Shown piece after piece: positions 26,486-36,565 of a stretch of 48,068 nucleotides of DNA. The notes below the pieces were generated by a model that saw only the letters and a program-made list of their open reading frames with translations, was not told the DNA's origin and did not search any database. A program made the translations under genes and the position numbers. Source of the DNA: Streptomyces sp. ADI95-17 (lineage in GTDB: Bacteria > Actinomycetota > Actinomycetes > Streptomycetales > Streptomycetaceae); assembly GCF_003846175.1 (NCBI RefSeq), contig NZ_ML123044.1, positions 357,780 to 405,847 on the forward strand. The letters are read 5' to 3'. Every line of letters begins with the position of its first letter. Position 1 is the stretch's first letter.

Positions 26486-28708
26486 GTGTCGAGCGCAGCC
26501 GAGCAGGAGGCAGTGCGGGAGCCGGGTACGGCCGCCGGGAGCAGGGCCGTACGGGGGCGGCCGCCCGTCGTGTGGCCCGGCGCCCCGAGCCCGCTGGGGG
26601 CCCGGTTCCGGGTCGGTCCCGACGGGGTCGCGGGCACCAACTTCGCGCTCTGGGCCGGTGGTTCGGATTCCGTCGAGCTGTGTCTCTTCGACGAGGACGG
26701 GACCGAGCGCCGGCTCGCGCTGACCGAGCTGACCCATGAGATCCGGCACGGCTTCGTACCGGGGGTGCGGCCGGGGCAGCGCTACGGCTACCGGGTGCAC
26801 GGCCGCTGGGATCCCTGGACCGGGGCCCGCTGGAATCCGGCGAAGCTGCTCCTCGATCCCTACGCGCGGGCGGTCGACGGCACTTTCACTCTTCCGCCGG
26901 AGGTGTACGGCCATGTGAGGGACTGGCCGGAGCAGCATGTCGCCGACACCGTCCGCGACGAGCGGGACTCCGCTCCGTACGTTCCCAAGGGGGTCGTGGT
27001 CCATGACGACGACGACTGGGCCGAGGACCACCGGCCGAAGACCCCGTGGGCGGACTCCGTCATCTACGAGCTGCATGTGCGCGGCTTCACCGAGCGGCAC
27101 CCCGGCATCCCCGAGGAGCTCCGGGGCACGTACGCCGGTCTCGCCCATCCGGCGGCCGTCGGGCATCTGCTGCGGCTCGGGGTGACGGCGGTGGAGCTGC
27201 TGCCGGTGCACCAGTTCGCCCACGAGGACCATCTGCTGAGACGCGGTCTGCGCAACTACTGGGGCTACAACTCGATCGGCTACTTCGCCCCGCACGCCGA
27301 CTACTCGGCGAGCGGCACGGCGGGCGGCCAGGTCGGCGAGTTCAAGCGGATGGTCCGGGCGCTGCACGACGCGGGGATCGAGGTGATCCTCGACGTGGTC
27401 TACAACCACACGGCGGAAGCGGGCGAGCTCGGTCCGATGCTGTCGCTGCGCGGCATCGACAACCGCGGCTACTACCGCCTCCAGCCCGACGCCCGCCGCT
27501 ACGCCGACTACACCGGCTGCGGCAACACCCTGCACGTGGTCCAGCCGCACGTACTGCGGCTGATCACCGACTCGCTGCGCTACTGGGTGACGGAGATGGG
27601 CGTCGACGGCTTCCGCTTCGACCTGGCGGCCGCGCTGGCCCGCTCCATGCACGACGTCGACATGCTCTCGCCGTTCCTCGCGGTGATCGCCCAGGACCCG
27701 GTGCTGCGCCGGGTGAAGCTGATCGCCGAGCCGTGGGACGTCGGCAGCGGCGGCTACCAGGTGGGCGCCTTCCCGCCGCTGTGGACCGAGTGGAACGACC
27801 GCTACCGGGACGCCGTGCGGGACTTCTGGCGCGGCGCCCTGCCCGACGTACGGGACCTCGGCTACCGGCTGACCGGGTCCAGCGATCTCTACGCCTGGGG
27901 CGGCCGGCGCCCGTACGCCTCGGTCAACTTCGTCACCGCGCACGACGGCTTCACCCTGCGCGACCTGGTGAGTTACGAGCAGAAGCACAACGAGGCCAAC
28001 GGCGAGGGCAACCGGGACGGCACGAACGACAACCGGGCCTGGAACTGCGGTGCCGAGGGCGAGAGCGAGGACCCCGCCGTCAACGCGCTGCGCCGCCGCC
28101 AGCTGCGCAACCTGCTGACCACACTGCTGCTGTCGACGGGCGTGCCGATGCTGGTCGCGGGCGACGAGATGGGCCGTACGCAGGGCGGCAACAACAACGC
28201 GTACTGCCAGGACAACGAGACGGGCTGGCTGGACTGGTCGCTGCTCGAACAGCCCGGATGGCGGGAGCTGACCGAGCTGACGGCGCGGCTGCTGCGGCTG
28301 CGCCGCACCCACCCGGTGCTGCGCCGCCGGGCCTTCTTCTCCGGGCTGCCGCAGGCGGCGGACGGGCTGCGGGACCTGGCGTGGTTCACCCCGCGGGGTA
28401 CGGAGATGACCGAGGGCGACTGGTACGCGCCGGCCGCCACGGTCGGCCTCTTCCTCTCCGGGCGCGACATCCCCGGCCGGGACGCACGGGGCGAGCAGAT
28501 CACCGACGACAGCTTCCTGGCGATCCTGCACGCCGACCACCGCCCGGCCGGATTCCGGCTGCCCGGACCGCCGTGGGCGCAGAGCTACGAACTGGTCCTG
28601 GACACCTCGCGGGAGGACCAGACCGCGGCCCCCGGCACCGTCCACCCGGGCGACGCGACGCTGACCGTGCCGCCCAGGTCGGTGCTGCTGCTGCGCGTCG
28701 AGGAGTGA
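26486..28708 (+). CDS. glgX: Glycogen debranching enzyme GlgX
   Basis: 740 residues from GTG 26486, chosen for GGGAGG 7 nt upstream. An N-terminal CBM48 (residues ~30-130, ARFRVGPDGVAGTNFALWA) precedes a GH13 barrel. Catalytic elements are the nucleophile Asp in VDGFRFDLA, the acid Glu in LIAEPWD and the third Asp in FVTAHDGFTL; the DVVYNHTAE and GYNSIGYFAPH regions are typical of GlgX/TreX. It hydrolyses alpha-1,6 branches of phosphorylase-limited glycogen in the cytosol. Gene position beside tandem L,D-transpeptidases and a two-component/ABC operon matches the S. coelicolor SCO5456 area from memory. Confidence 0.95.
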   Translation: MSSAAEQEAVREPGTAAGSRAVRGRPPVVWPGAPSPLGARFRVGPDGVAGTNFALWAGGSDSVELCLFDEDGTERRLALTELTHEIRHGFVPGVRPGQRYGYRVHGRWDPWTGARWNPAKLLLDPYARAVDGTFTLPPEVYGHVRDWPEQHVADTVRDERDSAPYVPKGVVVHDDDDWAEDHRPKTPWADSVIYELHVRGFTERHPGIPEELRGTYAGLAHPAAVGHLLRLGVTAVELLPVHQFAHEDHLLRRGLRNYWGYNSIGYFAPHADYSASGTAGGQVGEFKRMVRALHDAGIEVILDVVYNHTAEAGELGPMLSLRGIDNRGYYRLQPDARRYADYTGCGNTLHVVQPHVLRLITDSLRYWVTEMGVDGFRFDLAAALARSMHDVDMLSPFLAVIAQDPVLRRVKLIAEPWDVGSGGYQVGAFPPLWTEWNDRYRDAVRDFWRGALPDVRDLGYRLTGSSDLYAWGGRRPYASVNFVTAHDGFTLRDLVSYEQKHNEANGEGNRDGTNDNRAWNCGAEGESEDPAVNALRRRQLRNLLTTLLLSTGVPMLVAGDEMGRTQGGNNNAYCQDNETGWLDWSLLEQPGWRELTELTARLLRLRRTHPVLRRRAFFSGLPQAADGLRDLAWFTPRGTEMTEGDWYAPAATVGLFLSGRDIPGRDARGEQITDDSFLAILHADHRPAGFRLPGPPWAQSYELVLDTSREDQTAAPGTVHPGDATLTVPPRSVLLLRVEE

Positions 28709-28727
28709 GCGGGTGCGGGCGGCCGGG

Positions 28728-29378
28728 TCAGCCGAGGATGCCCCGGTCGTAGCCGATCGCCACGGCGGCGGCCCGGTCCTTGGCGCCCAGCTTGGCGAAG
28801 ACATGGGTGAGATGGGTCTTCACGGTCGCCTCGCTGATGAACAGTTCGGCGGCGATCTCCCGGTTCGAGGTGCCCTTCGCGACGAGCTCCAGCACCTCGC
28901 GCTCACGGCCCGACAGCGCCTCGCTGCCCGCGGCCGCCGGGGTGCGCACCCGTGAGATGAGCCGGGAGGCGACAGTGGGCGAGAGCACGGTGCGGCCGTC
29001 GGCGGCGGCACGGACGGCGGTGAACAGTTCGTCGCGGGGCGCGTCCTTGAGCAGGTAGCCGGTCGCCCCGGCCTCGATCGCGGGCAGCGTGTCGGAGTCG
29101 GTGTCGTACGTGGTGAGCACCAGCACCTTGGACCGGGCACCGCGCCCGGTCAGCTCCGCGATGGCGGCGACCCCGCCGCCGCCCGGCATCCGCAGGTCCA
29201 TCAGGACGACGTCGGGGTCGAGCCGGCCCACCATCTCGACCCCTTCCAGCCCGTTCGACGCCTCCCCCAGCACCCGGAAGTCCGGGGCCGAATCGAACAT
29301 GCCGCGCAGACCGTCCCGTACGACGGGATGGTCGTCGACGACGACGAGTGTGATGACGCGTGCGGGTTCCTGAGCCAT
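28728..29378 (-). CDS. NarL/LuxR-family response regulator
   Basis: 216 residues. The receiver domain has the acidic pair D15-D16, phospho-acceptor Asp61 in VVLMDLRMP, Thr in LTTYD and Lys in YLLKDAP. The C-terminal LuxR helix-turn-helix is LSGREREVLELVAKGTSNREIAAELFISEATVKTHL. It follows its cognate kinase by 19 nt and ends the operon that starts with the ABC-2 exporter genes. It most likely controls that operon or the cell-envelope response tied to it. Confidence 0.95.
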   Translation of the reverse strand: MAQEPARVITLVVVDDHPVVRDGLRGMFDSAPDFRVLGEASNGLEGVEMVGRLDPDVVLMDLRMPGGGGVAAIAELTGRGARSKVLVLTTYDTDSDTLPAIEAGATGYLLKDAPRDELFTAVRAAADGRTVLSPTVASRLISRVRTPAAAGSEALSGREREVLELVAKGTSNREIAAELFISEATVKTHLTHVFAKLGAKDRAAAVAIGYDRGILG

Positions 29379-29397
29379 GGCAGGTCAACCGTACTGG

Positions 29398-30687
29398 TCA
29401 TCGGCCGTACCGGACCAGGGGCACCCGGACGCTGACCGCCGTGCCCCGGCCCGGTTCCGTCTCCACCTCGACCGTGCCCGCGATGCGCTCGGCGCGGGCC
29501 CGCATGCCGCCGAGCCCGAAGCCGCCCGCACCGCCGGCCGGCGGCAGGGCGGACGGGTCGAAGCCGCAGCCGTCGTCCCGTACGTCCAGGGTGAGTTCGT
29601 CGCCCATGAACGACAGCGTTACCCCGGCCCGGGAGGCCCCGGCGTGGCGGCCGACGTTGGCGAGGGCCTCCTCCGCGATCCGCAGGAGGGTGGCGGCGAT
29701 CTCGTCGTGGACCGGCTCGACGGTGCCGGTGACGGTGAACTCGGCCCGGACTTCGTGACGTTCCGCCCAGTCGGTGACCGTGCGCTTCAGCGCGCCCGGC
29801 AGGTCGTCGTGTTCCAGCGCCGAGGGGACCAGGTCGTGGACCGAGCGGCGGGCCTCGCCGAGGCTGTGCCGGGCGAGCGTGGCGGCGCGGTCCAGATGTA
29901 CCCGGGCCAGCGCCGGGTCGGTCTCGCCGATCGAGGTCACCACCTGGAGCTGGGCGATGATGCCGGTCAGGCCCTGGGCCAGGGTGTCGTGGATCTCGGC
30001 GGCGAGCCGGCGGCGCTCGTCGGCGACACCCGCCTCGCGGGCCTGGACAAGGAGTTGGGCGTGCAGCCCGGCGTTCTCCGCCAGGGCCTGTTCGAGGCGG
30101 GCGTTGGCCGACTCCAGTTCGGCGATGGTGTCGACCTGGGTGCGGGCGTGGTCGGCCTCGCGGTCGCCGATCCTGGCGAAGACCATGCTGAGCGTTCCGT
30201 GCAGACCCAACAGGGCGGCGAAGGCGACCCAGTTCATCGGGGAGACCGGCGGCAGGCCGCTGCCGCACTGCGCACCCGCCATGATGACGGCGGTGACCAG
30301 CAGCCCGGGGCGGACCGCCCGGGTCGGGAGCAGCCGCCCGGTGTCGAAGTACCCGAGGATCGCGTACACGGAGAAGAACGCGTTGCACCAGGTCAGTGCG
30401 AAGGCGATCAGGGTGCGGGCGACGTAGTAGCACTGCGGCGTCCGCGACCAGGGGACGACCGTCGGCCCGACCCGCCCCCACCAGAGCTGGAGGGCGAGAG
30501 CGACGGGCACCAGCACCGCGGCGGCGTACACGTCCGCGCGGTCCATGATGAACGAGGCGCTCACGGCCGAGACGCAGGTGCTCAGGCCGAGGAACCCGTA
30601 GGGCCCGTACCTGAAGAACCGTTCCCATCCGTGCTCGGCGTTCACCGTGTCGTTCCGGTGCGCCGTCGCCGTGTCCCACGCCTTCAT
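29398..30687 (-). CDS. Membrane sensor histidine kinase (HisKA_3 type)
   Basis: 429 residues from ATG 30687 (MKAWDTATAH). About five to six hydrophobic segments fill residues 25-185, with almost no extracellular domain, so it probably senses the membrane or a transporter. A coiled-coil (ELESANARLEQALAENAGLHAQLL) leads into the HisKA_3 dimerisation domain with phospho-acceptor His in AAEIHDTLAQGLTGI, then an HATPase domain with N box EEALANVGRHAG and G box RDDGCGFD. It phosphorylates the response regulator encoded just downstream. Confidence 0.93.
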   Translation of the reverse strand: MKAWDTATAHRNDTVNAEHGWERFFRYGPYGFLGLSTCVSAVSASFIMDRADVYAAAVLVPVALALQLWWGRVGPTVVPWSRTPQCYYVARTLIAFALTWCNAFFSVYAILGYFDTGRLLPTRAVRPGLLVTAVIMAGAQCGSGLPPVSPMNWVAFAALLGLHGTLSMVFARIGDREADHARTQVDTIAELESANARLEQALAENAGLHAQLLVQAREAGVADERRRLAAEIHDTLAQGLTGIIAQLQVVTSIGETDPALARVHLDRAATLARHSLGEARRSVHDLVPSALEHDDLPGALKRTVTDWAERHEVRAEFTVTGTVEPVHDEIAATLLRIAEEALANVGRHAGASRAGVTLSFMGDELTLDVRDDGCGFDPSALPPAGGAGGFGLGGMRARAERIAGTVEVETEPGRGTAVSVRVPLVRYGR

Positions 30688-30719
30688 GGGGTGCAGTCTC
30701 CCCGTCCCCGGCGTCCTGG

Positions 30720-31511
30720 TCACTCCCAGCGGAAGAGACGGGCCGCGAGGAAGGTCACCAGAGCCGTCCACAGCGCCATCACGCCGAGCTGGGCGAAGCC
30801 GGGCCAGCCGCCGGACGCCGCCCGGTCCAGCGCCTCGGAGGCGGCGCCGAACGGGGTGAACCGGACGATGGTGCGCAGGGTGTCGGGCATGCTCTGCACC
30901 GGGATCCAGACCCCGGCGGTGAACATCATCAGGAGGTAGACGACCGAGCTGATGGCGGCGGACGCCTTGGCCGTACGGGCGAGGGCGCAGAGCAGCGAGC
31001 CGAGCGCCAGCACGCTCGCCACGGCCAGCAGCAGCGCCAGGGCGTAGCCGAGCGGCTGCCCGGGCAGTGCGACGCCGAAGCCGATTCGGCCGACGGCCAT
31101 CGCCAGTGCGGCGGAGCCCAGGGCGGCGACGCCGTGCAGCGCGATCTGCGCGGTGAGCAGCGCGGAGGGGCGTACCGGGGTGGTGGACATCCGGCGCAGG
31201 ATGCCGCGTTCGCGGTAGCCGGTGAGGACCGGCGGCATGGCCTGGAGCCCGGCCATGATCATGCCGAGCAGCACCGCCACCGGTACGTAGAGGTCGATGA
31301 CGCGCCGTCCCGCGAGTTCGTCGGTGTGCTCCCGGAAGGAGGGGATGAGACCGAGGATCGTCAGGAGCACGGTCGGGAAGACCATGATCCAGAACAGGCT
31401 GCCGGGTTCGCGGAGGAAGAGCCGGATCTCGGAACGGAGCACCGCACGGTGCGCGGAGGCGGCGGAGGCCGTCGCGGGGGCCGTCGCCGGGGCGGGGTTC
31501 GCCGTGGTCAT
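30720..31511 (-). CDS. ABC-2 type transporter permease
   Basis: 263 residues with six hydrophobic helices and a cytosolic N-terminus. The ABC-2 signature region is present (RERGILRRMSTTPVRPSALLTAQI). Its start lies one nt after the stop of the ATPase gene, so the two are co-translated as one exporter. Co-operonic kinase and regulator suggest a drug- or envelope-stress-responsive efflux unit. The substrate is unknown. Confidence 0.92.
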   Translation of the reverse strand: MTTANPAPATAPATASAASAHRAVLRSEIRLFLREPGSLFWIMVFPTVLLTILGLIPSFREHTDELAGRRVIDLYVPVAVLLGMIMAGLQAMPPVLTGYRERGILRRMSTTPVRPSALLTAQIALHGVAALGSAALAMAVGRIGFGVALPGQPLGYALALLLAVASVLALGSLLCALARTAKASAAISSVVYLLMMFTAGVWIPVQSMPDTLRTIVRFTPFGAASEALDRAASGGWPGFAQLGVMALWTALVTFLAARLFRWE

Positions 31512-31512
31512 C

Positions 31513-32415
31513 TCAGACAGCCTGTTCTGTGAGGTCGAGGAAGGCGTCGTCGAGCGTCGCCTCGGAGACGCGGAGCCGGTGTGCGGTGATGCGGTGCCGG
31601 GCCAGCAGGGAGATCACCGCGTTGACCGTCTCGTCGGTGCCGCTGATGACGATCCGGTCGCCCTCGCGCTCCAGGGAGGCCGCGCCGGGCAGCTGCCCCA
31701 GCTCGGTGTCGGTGAGCGGCCGCGAGGGGGTGAAGGAGATGACCGTGGAGCTGCCCGAGCTGCCGATCAGGCCGGACGGGGTGTCGAGGGCGACGACCTT
31801 CCCCTTGTCGATGACGGCGATCCGGTCGCAGAGCTGTCTGGCCTCCTCCATGAAGTGGGTGACCAGCAGGACGGTGACGCCGCTGTCGCGTACGTCCTCG
31901 ATCAGCTTCCAGGTGTCCCGGCGGGCCCGCGGGTCCAGGCCGGTGGTCAGCTCGTCGAGCACCACCACCCGCGGTCCGCCGACCAGGGCGAGCGCGATGG
32001 ACAGCCGCTGCTTCTGGCCGCCGGAGAGTTTGGCGAACCGGGTGCCGTACACGGTGTGCAGGCCGAGCCGTTCGGCGAGCTCCCGCCAGTCGGCGGGGTC
32101 CGGGTAGAAGGCGCTGTACAGTTCGAGCGCCTCGGCCACGGTGAGTTTGGGCTGGAGTTCGCTCTCCTGGAGCTGGGCGCCGAGCAGCCCGGTGACCCGG
32201 TCGTGGTCGGCGACGGGGTCGAGACCGGCGACGCGGACCCTGCCCGCGTCGGGGATCCGCAGCCCCTCGACGCACTCGACGGTGGTGGTCTTGCCCGCGC
32301 CGTTGGGGCCGAGGATCCCGAAGATCTCCCCCTCGTCGACGGCGAAGCTCACGCCGTCGACCACGGGGCGCCCGGCGTAGGACTTGCGCACCCCGTCCAC
32401 TTCGATGATTGCCAT
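31513..32415 (-). CDS. ABC transporter ATP-binding protein (ABC-2 exporter)
   Basis: 300 residues from ATG 32415 (MAIIEVDGVRKSY). Walker A is GPNGAGKTT, signature LSGGQKQR, Walker B VVVLDELTTGLD, and the H-loop is VTHF, so the site is complete. The C-terminal ~80 residues form the extension typical of DrrA-like drug exporters. It is the first gene of the ATPase-permease-kinase-regulator operon. A 172-nt divergent region separates it from the next ABC exporter. Confidence 0.93.
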   Translation of the reverse strand: MAIIEVDGVRKSYAGRPVVDGVSFAVDEGEIFGILGPNGAGKTTTVECVEGLRIPDAGRVRVAGLDPVADHDRVTGLLGAQLQESELQPKLTVAEALELYSAFYPDPADWRELAERLGLHTVYGTRFAKLSGGQKQRLSIALALVGGPRVVVLDELTTGLDPRARRDTWKLIEDVRDSGVTVLLVTHFMEEARQLCDRIAVIDKGKVVALDTPSGLIGSSGSSTVISFTPSRPLTDTELGQLPGAASLEREGDRIVISGTDETVNAVISLLARHRITAHRLRVSEATLDDAFLDLTEQAV

Positions 32416-32587
32416 GCCCACGAGCATCGGGGCGCGGCGGCCGGCGCACCATCGTCCATCGCGCTCGAAGCGGCGTCGGCCGATCGGTTGATACGGGCTA
32501 CGACCTGCGGGACCGTGCCCCGGTCGGCGCCGGTCGGCCGAAAAACCACATGAGCGGTGTCAGGGGTGAACCGTAGTCTCGGCTGTG

Positions 32588-34426
32588 ATGCCCAAAGAAC
32601 ATGCAGAGCCCAAGGATCGGTCCACGGTTCAGTCCCTGTTGCGGCTGTGGCCCTATGTGAAACCGGTACGGCACCGGCTGTTCGGCGCCGCGCTGGTGGC
32701 GGTCGCCGCGTCCTGTATCGCCCTGGTGATCCCCCTCGTACTGAAGTGGATGGTCGACGGCCCGGTGGCGGACCGGGACCCCGGCGGGGTCTGGCTCGGG
32801 GCGCTGTATCTGCTGTTGCTGGGCATCGGTGAGGCCGCGCTCTTCGGGGTGCGGCGGTGGATGGTGGCGCGGCCGCTGGCCGGGGTCGAGGCCGCGATGC
32901 GGGCCGATCTGTACCGGCATCTGCAACGGCTGCCGGTGGCCTTCCACGACCGCTGGGCGTCGGGGCAGCTGCTCTCTCGCGCGACCACGGACCTGATGCT
33001 GCTGCGTCAGTTCCTGGCCTTCCCGCTGACGTTCCTGGTGGTCAACGGGGTAACGATCCTGATCGGCTTTGTCATTTTGCTGATGCAGCAGTGGGCGCTG
33101 GGGCTGGTGCTGCTCATTCCGGTCGTTCCGCTGATGATCATCTGCTCGGCCTTCGAGACGAAGTTCTCGGTCGTGGCGCGCAAGGCCCAGGACCAGGTCG
33201 GCGATCTGACGACGGTCGTCGAGGAGAGTGTGCTCGGCATCCGGATCATCAAGGGCTTCGGCCGGCACCGCAGCCAGGCCCGCGCCTTCCGCACCCTCTC
33301 GCAGCGGCTGCGCACCACGGAGCTGGGCAAGGCCCGGCTCCTGGCGGCCATCTGGGGCGCGGTCACCGTGATTCCGGAGCTGGCCATCGGCGCGGCGCTG
33401 GTGCTCGGCACCGTTCAGGTCGCGGACGGCGAGCTCTCCGCGGGCACCCTGGTCGCCTTCCTCTCCACCGCGCTCGCGCTGCGGTGGCCGGTCGAGTCGA
33501 TCGGCTTCCTGCTGGCGATGAGCCAGGAGTCGGCGACGGCCACCGAGCGGTACTTCGAGGTGATGGACGTGGCCGAGGAGGACGACACGTCCGGCGCGGA
33601 CGGGCCCGTTGCGGGCAGCGGCCCGGCGCGGGGCGAAATGGTCTTCGAGGGCGTGGAGTTCCGCTATCCCGACGCGGAGCCCGGCTCCGTACCCGTGCTG
33701 TCCCGGATCGATCTGCGGATCCGGCCCGGCGAGACGATGGCGCTGGTCGGGGCCACGGGTTCCGGCAAGACGACGCTCACCGCCCTGGTCCCGCGGCTGC
33801 ACGAAGCCACCGCGGGGCGGATCACCCTGGACGGTACGGACATCACCGCCATGTCCCGGGAGCAGCTGCGCGAGCTGGTGTCGGTGGCCTTCGAGGAGCC
33901 GACGCTCTTCTCGGCGAGCGTCGGGGAGAACGTGCTGATGGGCGACGACGGCGCCGGGGAGGAGGAGTTGCGCAGGGCGCTGGCCATCGCCCAGGCGGAC
34001 TTCGCGCACCAGCTGCCCGAGGGCGTCGGCACCCAGGTCGGTGAGCAGGGGCTCAGCCTCTCCGGCGGCCAGCGGCAGCGGCTCGCGCTGGCCCGCGCGG
34101 TGGTCGGCCGGCCGCGCTTCCTGGTGCTGGACGATCCGCTCTCCGCGCTGGACGTGCACACCGAGGCACTGGTGGAGGCCGCCCTGCGGCAGGTACTGGC
34201 GGAGACCACGGCGATCGTGGTCGCGCACCGGCCGTCCACCGTGATGCTCGCGGACCGGGTGGCGCTGCTCTCGCAGGGCCGGATCGCCGCCGTCGGCACC
34301 CATCAGGAACTGCTGCGCAGCAGCCCCGAGTACGCCTGGCTGATGTCGGGCGCGGAGGGCGCGCCGGACGCCCCGGACGCGCCCGCCGAGGACGCCTTCC
34401 CCGCCGAGAAAGGCCTCACCCGATGA
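32588..34426 (+). CDS. ABC exporter half-transporter with degenerate Walker B (heterodimer subunit 1)
   Basis: 612 residues from ATG 32588 (GTG 32585 is adjacent). A six-helix exporter domain occupies ~1-320 and an NBD follows. Walker A is G388-ATGSG-K394-TT, the signature is LSLSGGQRQR, and Walker B reads FLVLDD: the catalytic Glu is Asp516. Its own ATP site is thus predicted to bind but hardly hydrolyse ATP, as in TM287/288 and BmrCD. The partner gene overlaps by 4 nt (ATGA). Together they should form a heterodimeric multidrug or lipid exporter in the cytoplasmic membrane. Confidence 0.93.
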   Translation: MPKEHAEPKDRSTVQSLLRLWPYVKPVRHRLFGAALVAVAASCIALVIPLVLKWMVDGPVADRDPGGVWLGALYLLLLGIGEAALFGVRRWMVARPLAGVEAAMRADLYRHLQRLPVAFHDRWASGQLLSRATTDLMLLRQFLAFPLTFLVVNGVTILIGFVILLMQQWALGLVLLIPVVPLMIICSAFETKFSVVARKAQDQVGDLTTVVEESVLGIRIIKGFGRHRSQARAFRTLSQRLRTTELGKARLLAAIWGAVTVIPELAIGAALVLGTVQVADGELSAGTLVAFLSTALALRWPVESIGFLLAMSQESATATERYFEVMDVAEEDDTSGADGPVAGSGPARGEMVFEGVEFRYPDAEPGSVPVLSRIDLRIRPGETMALVGATGSGKTTLTALVPRLHEATAGRITLDGTDITAMSREQLRELVSVAFEEPTLFSASVGENVLMGDDGAGEEELRRALAIAQADFAHQLPEGVGTQVGEQGLSLSGGQRQRLALARAVVGRPRFLVLDDPLSALDVHTEALVEAALRQVLAETTAIVVAHRPSTVMLADRVALLSQGRIAAVGTHQELLRSSPEYAWLMSGAEGAPDAPDAPAEDAFPAEKGLTR

Positions 34427-36285
34427 CCAGTACGACGACCACGGACACAGTCCCCGCCGAACCCACCGGGAGCGCCGCGAACGCCGACGGCGCCGGGGAC
34501 CGGTTCGACCGGGACGATCTGCCCACCCCGGCCGGTGCGACCGGGGCACTGCTGAGTTCGCTGCTGCGGCCGCACAAGGCCCGGGTGGTGGTCGCCGCGC
34601 TGATGCTGCTGGTCCAGCAGGCCGCGGTGCAGGCCGGACCGCTGCTCGTCGCGTACGCCATCGACAGCGCGGTGCCCGCGTTCCGGGACGAGCGGTACGG
34701 GCCGCTGATCGCGGTGGCGGTCGGGTACGCGTTGTGCTCGTCGGCGGCCGGGGGCATGCAGTACGCGTTCATCAGGATCTCCTACCGGCTCAACCAGGAC
34801 GTGCTGCTCGATCTGCGCGGACGGATCTTCCGTCATGCGCAGGCGCTCAGCGTGGACTTCCACGAGCGCTACACCTCGGGCCGGCTGATCTCCCGTTCCA
34901 CCACGGACGTGGAGTCGCTGCGGGAGCTGCTCAGCGAGGGGCTCCAGGAACTGATCGTCGTCGTCCTGTCCTTCGTCTCCATCTCGCTGATGCTGCTCTG
35001 GCTGGACTTCGGCCTGGGCGCGCTGGCCGTGCTCTCCCTCGTACCGCTGTATCTGCTGGTGCGGCGCTTCCAGCGGCGGGCCGGGGTGCTGTACTCCGGG
35101 CGGTCCACGGCGATCGCCGCGGTCATCGTGAAGTTCGCGGAGACGATGAACGGCATCCGTCCCGTCCAGGCGTTCCGCCGCGAGCCCGTGAACGACGCGC
35201 ACTTCGAGGACCTCAACAACACGCACCGGTGGGCGAACGGCTCCGCGATGCTGGAGATGGGGCGCTACGTCGTCGGCTCCCGGCTGGTCGCCAACACGGC
35301 GGTCGCCGGAATGGTGCTCTGGGGCGCGTACCGGGTGGCGTCGGGCACCCTGGCGCTCGGCGTGCTGGCCGCGGCCGTGCTCTATCTGCGCCGGCTGTAC
35401 GACCCGATCGACCGGCTCGGCATGTTCCTCAACTCCTACCAGTCGGCCGCGGCCTCGCTGCAGAAGATCGCGGGGCTGCTGGCCCAGACCCCGTCCGTCC
35501 CCGAGGCGTCGGACCCGCGCGAGCTGCCGCCCCTGACCGGTGAACACCCGGGCCGCGAGGTCGTGTTCGACCAGGTGCGCTTCGCCTACCGCACCGGCGG
35601 CGAGGTGCTGCCCCGCTTCGACCTGACGATCCCGGCCGGCCAGACCGTCGCCGTGGTCGGATCGACGGGCGCGGGCAAGTCGACGCTGGCCAAGCTGCTG
35701 GCCCGCTTCTACGACCCGACGGACGGACGGGTGCTGCTCGACGGCACGGACCTGCGGGACCTGGACGTGCCGGAGCTGCGGCGGGGTGTGGTGATGGTGA
35801 CCCAGGAGGCGTTCCTGTTCTCCGGGACGGTCGCCGAGAACATCGCGATCGGCAGCCCGGACGCGACCCGCGCGGAGATCGAGCAGGCCGCCAAGGCGAT
35901 CGGCGCGCACGACTTCATCAGCGGGCTGCCCGACGGGTACGACACGGACGTACGCAAGCGGGGCGGCCGGATCTCGGCCGGTCAGCGCCAGCTGGTCGGC
36001 TTCGCCCGCGCCCTGCTCGCCAACCCGGCGGTCCTCATCCTCGACGAGGCGACCAGCTCCCTGGACGTCCCCGGCGAACGGGCGGTGCAACGGGCCATGG
36101 ACACGGTGCTGCACGGCCGCACCGCGGTGGTCATCGCCCACCGCCTGTCGACGGTGGAGATCGCGGACCGGGTCCTGGTGATGGAGCACGGCCGCATCGT
36201 GGAGGACGGCACCCCCGCCGAACTCGTCGCCGGGACCGGCCGCTTCGCCGGTCTGCACCGGGCGTGGCGGGAGAGCCTGACGTGA
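34423..36285 (+). CDS. ABC exporter half-transporter, catalytic partner (heterodimer subunit 2)
   Basis: 620 residues. After a disordered Thr/Asp-rich N-terminus of ~40 residues there is a six-helix exporter domain and an NBD with Walker A GSTGAGK419-ST, Walker B AVLILD541-E542 and AHRLS H-loop, all canonical. Its signature is ISAGQRQ rather than LSGGQ, and that motif faces the degenerate site of subunit 1, the expected pairing in asymmetric exporters. The start overlaps the stop of subunit 1. Confidence 0.93.
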   Translation: MTSTTTTDTVPAEPTGSAANADGAGDRFDRDDLPTPAGATGALLSSLLRPHKARVVVAALMLLVQQAAVQAGPLLVAYAIDSAVPAFRDERYGPLIAVAVGYALCSSAAGGMQYAFIRISYRLNQDVLLDLRGRIFRHAQALSVDFHERYTSGRLISRSTTDVESLRELLSEGLQELIVVVLSFVSISLMLLWLDFGLGALAVLSLVPLYLLVRRFQRRAGVLYSGRSTAIAAVIVKFAETMNGIRPVQAFRREPVNDAHFEDLNNTHRWANGSAMLEMGRYVVGSRLVANTAVAGMVLWGAYRVASGTLALGVLAAAVLYLRRLYDPIDRLGMFLNSYQSAAASLQKIAGLLAQTPSVPEASDPRELPPLTGEHPGREVVFDQVRFAYRTGGEVLPRFDLTIPAGQTVAVVGSTGAGKSTLAKLLARFYDPTDGRVLLDGTDLRDLDVPELRRGVVMVTQEAFLFSGTVAENIAIGSPDATRAEIEQAAKAIGAHDFISGLPDGYDTDVRKRGGRISAGQRQLVGFARALLANPAVLILDEATSSLDVPGERAVQRAMDTVLHGRTAVVIAHRLSTVEIADRVLVMEHGRIVEDGTPAELVAGTGRFAGLHRAWRESLT

Positions 36286-36348
36286 CGTGGCGGGAATGGA
36301 CGGGGCGGGGCGGGCTCCACGATCCGCGACTTCACCGGCAGCAAAGGA

Positions 36349-36560
36349 ATGCGCCATGCCCAGTCAATTGAACGGGAATTCGCCGCGAAGTACTCGTACG
36401 GCGGGGGCGACCACCACCTCGTCCGCGGAAACAAGGGCCGCCTGACCAGCGAGGAGCACCCGAAGGGCATCAGCATCAAGTCCATCAAGTGGACGTCGAG
36501 CCGACCTGACCGCCGCGCCGGGTCACGGCCGCCGGGGCGAGTGGCGGCCGTCCAGGGGCG
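36349..36560 (+). pseudogene. Orphan coding-like stretch between ABC exporter and ferredoxin genes
   Basis: The frame from ATG 36349 has almost only G/C at third positions for ~50 codons (MRHAQSIEREFAAKYSYGG... to ...GISIKSIKWTSSRP), then loses coding character and runs antisense into the ferredoxin gene. The same frame is coding-like upstream to ~36313 without a start. AAAGGA at 36343-36348 would serve an ATG at 36356 in another frame (29 codons). I do not recognise a family. It could be a gene remnant or a short real gene whose end is broken. The rest of 36286-36565 shows nothing else. Confidence 0.3.
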
Positions 36561-36565
36561 ACCGC

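Noticed and set aside
26333..28804. Long minus-strand extension upstream of the second L,D-transpeptidase
   Set aside because: It runs antisense to glgX; coding sense and a lipobox appear only from GTG 26332.
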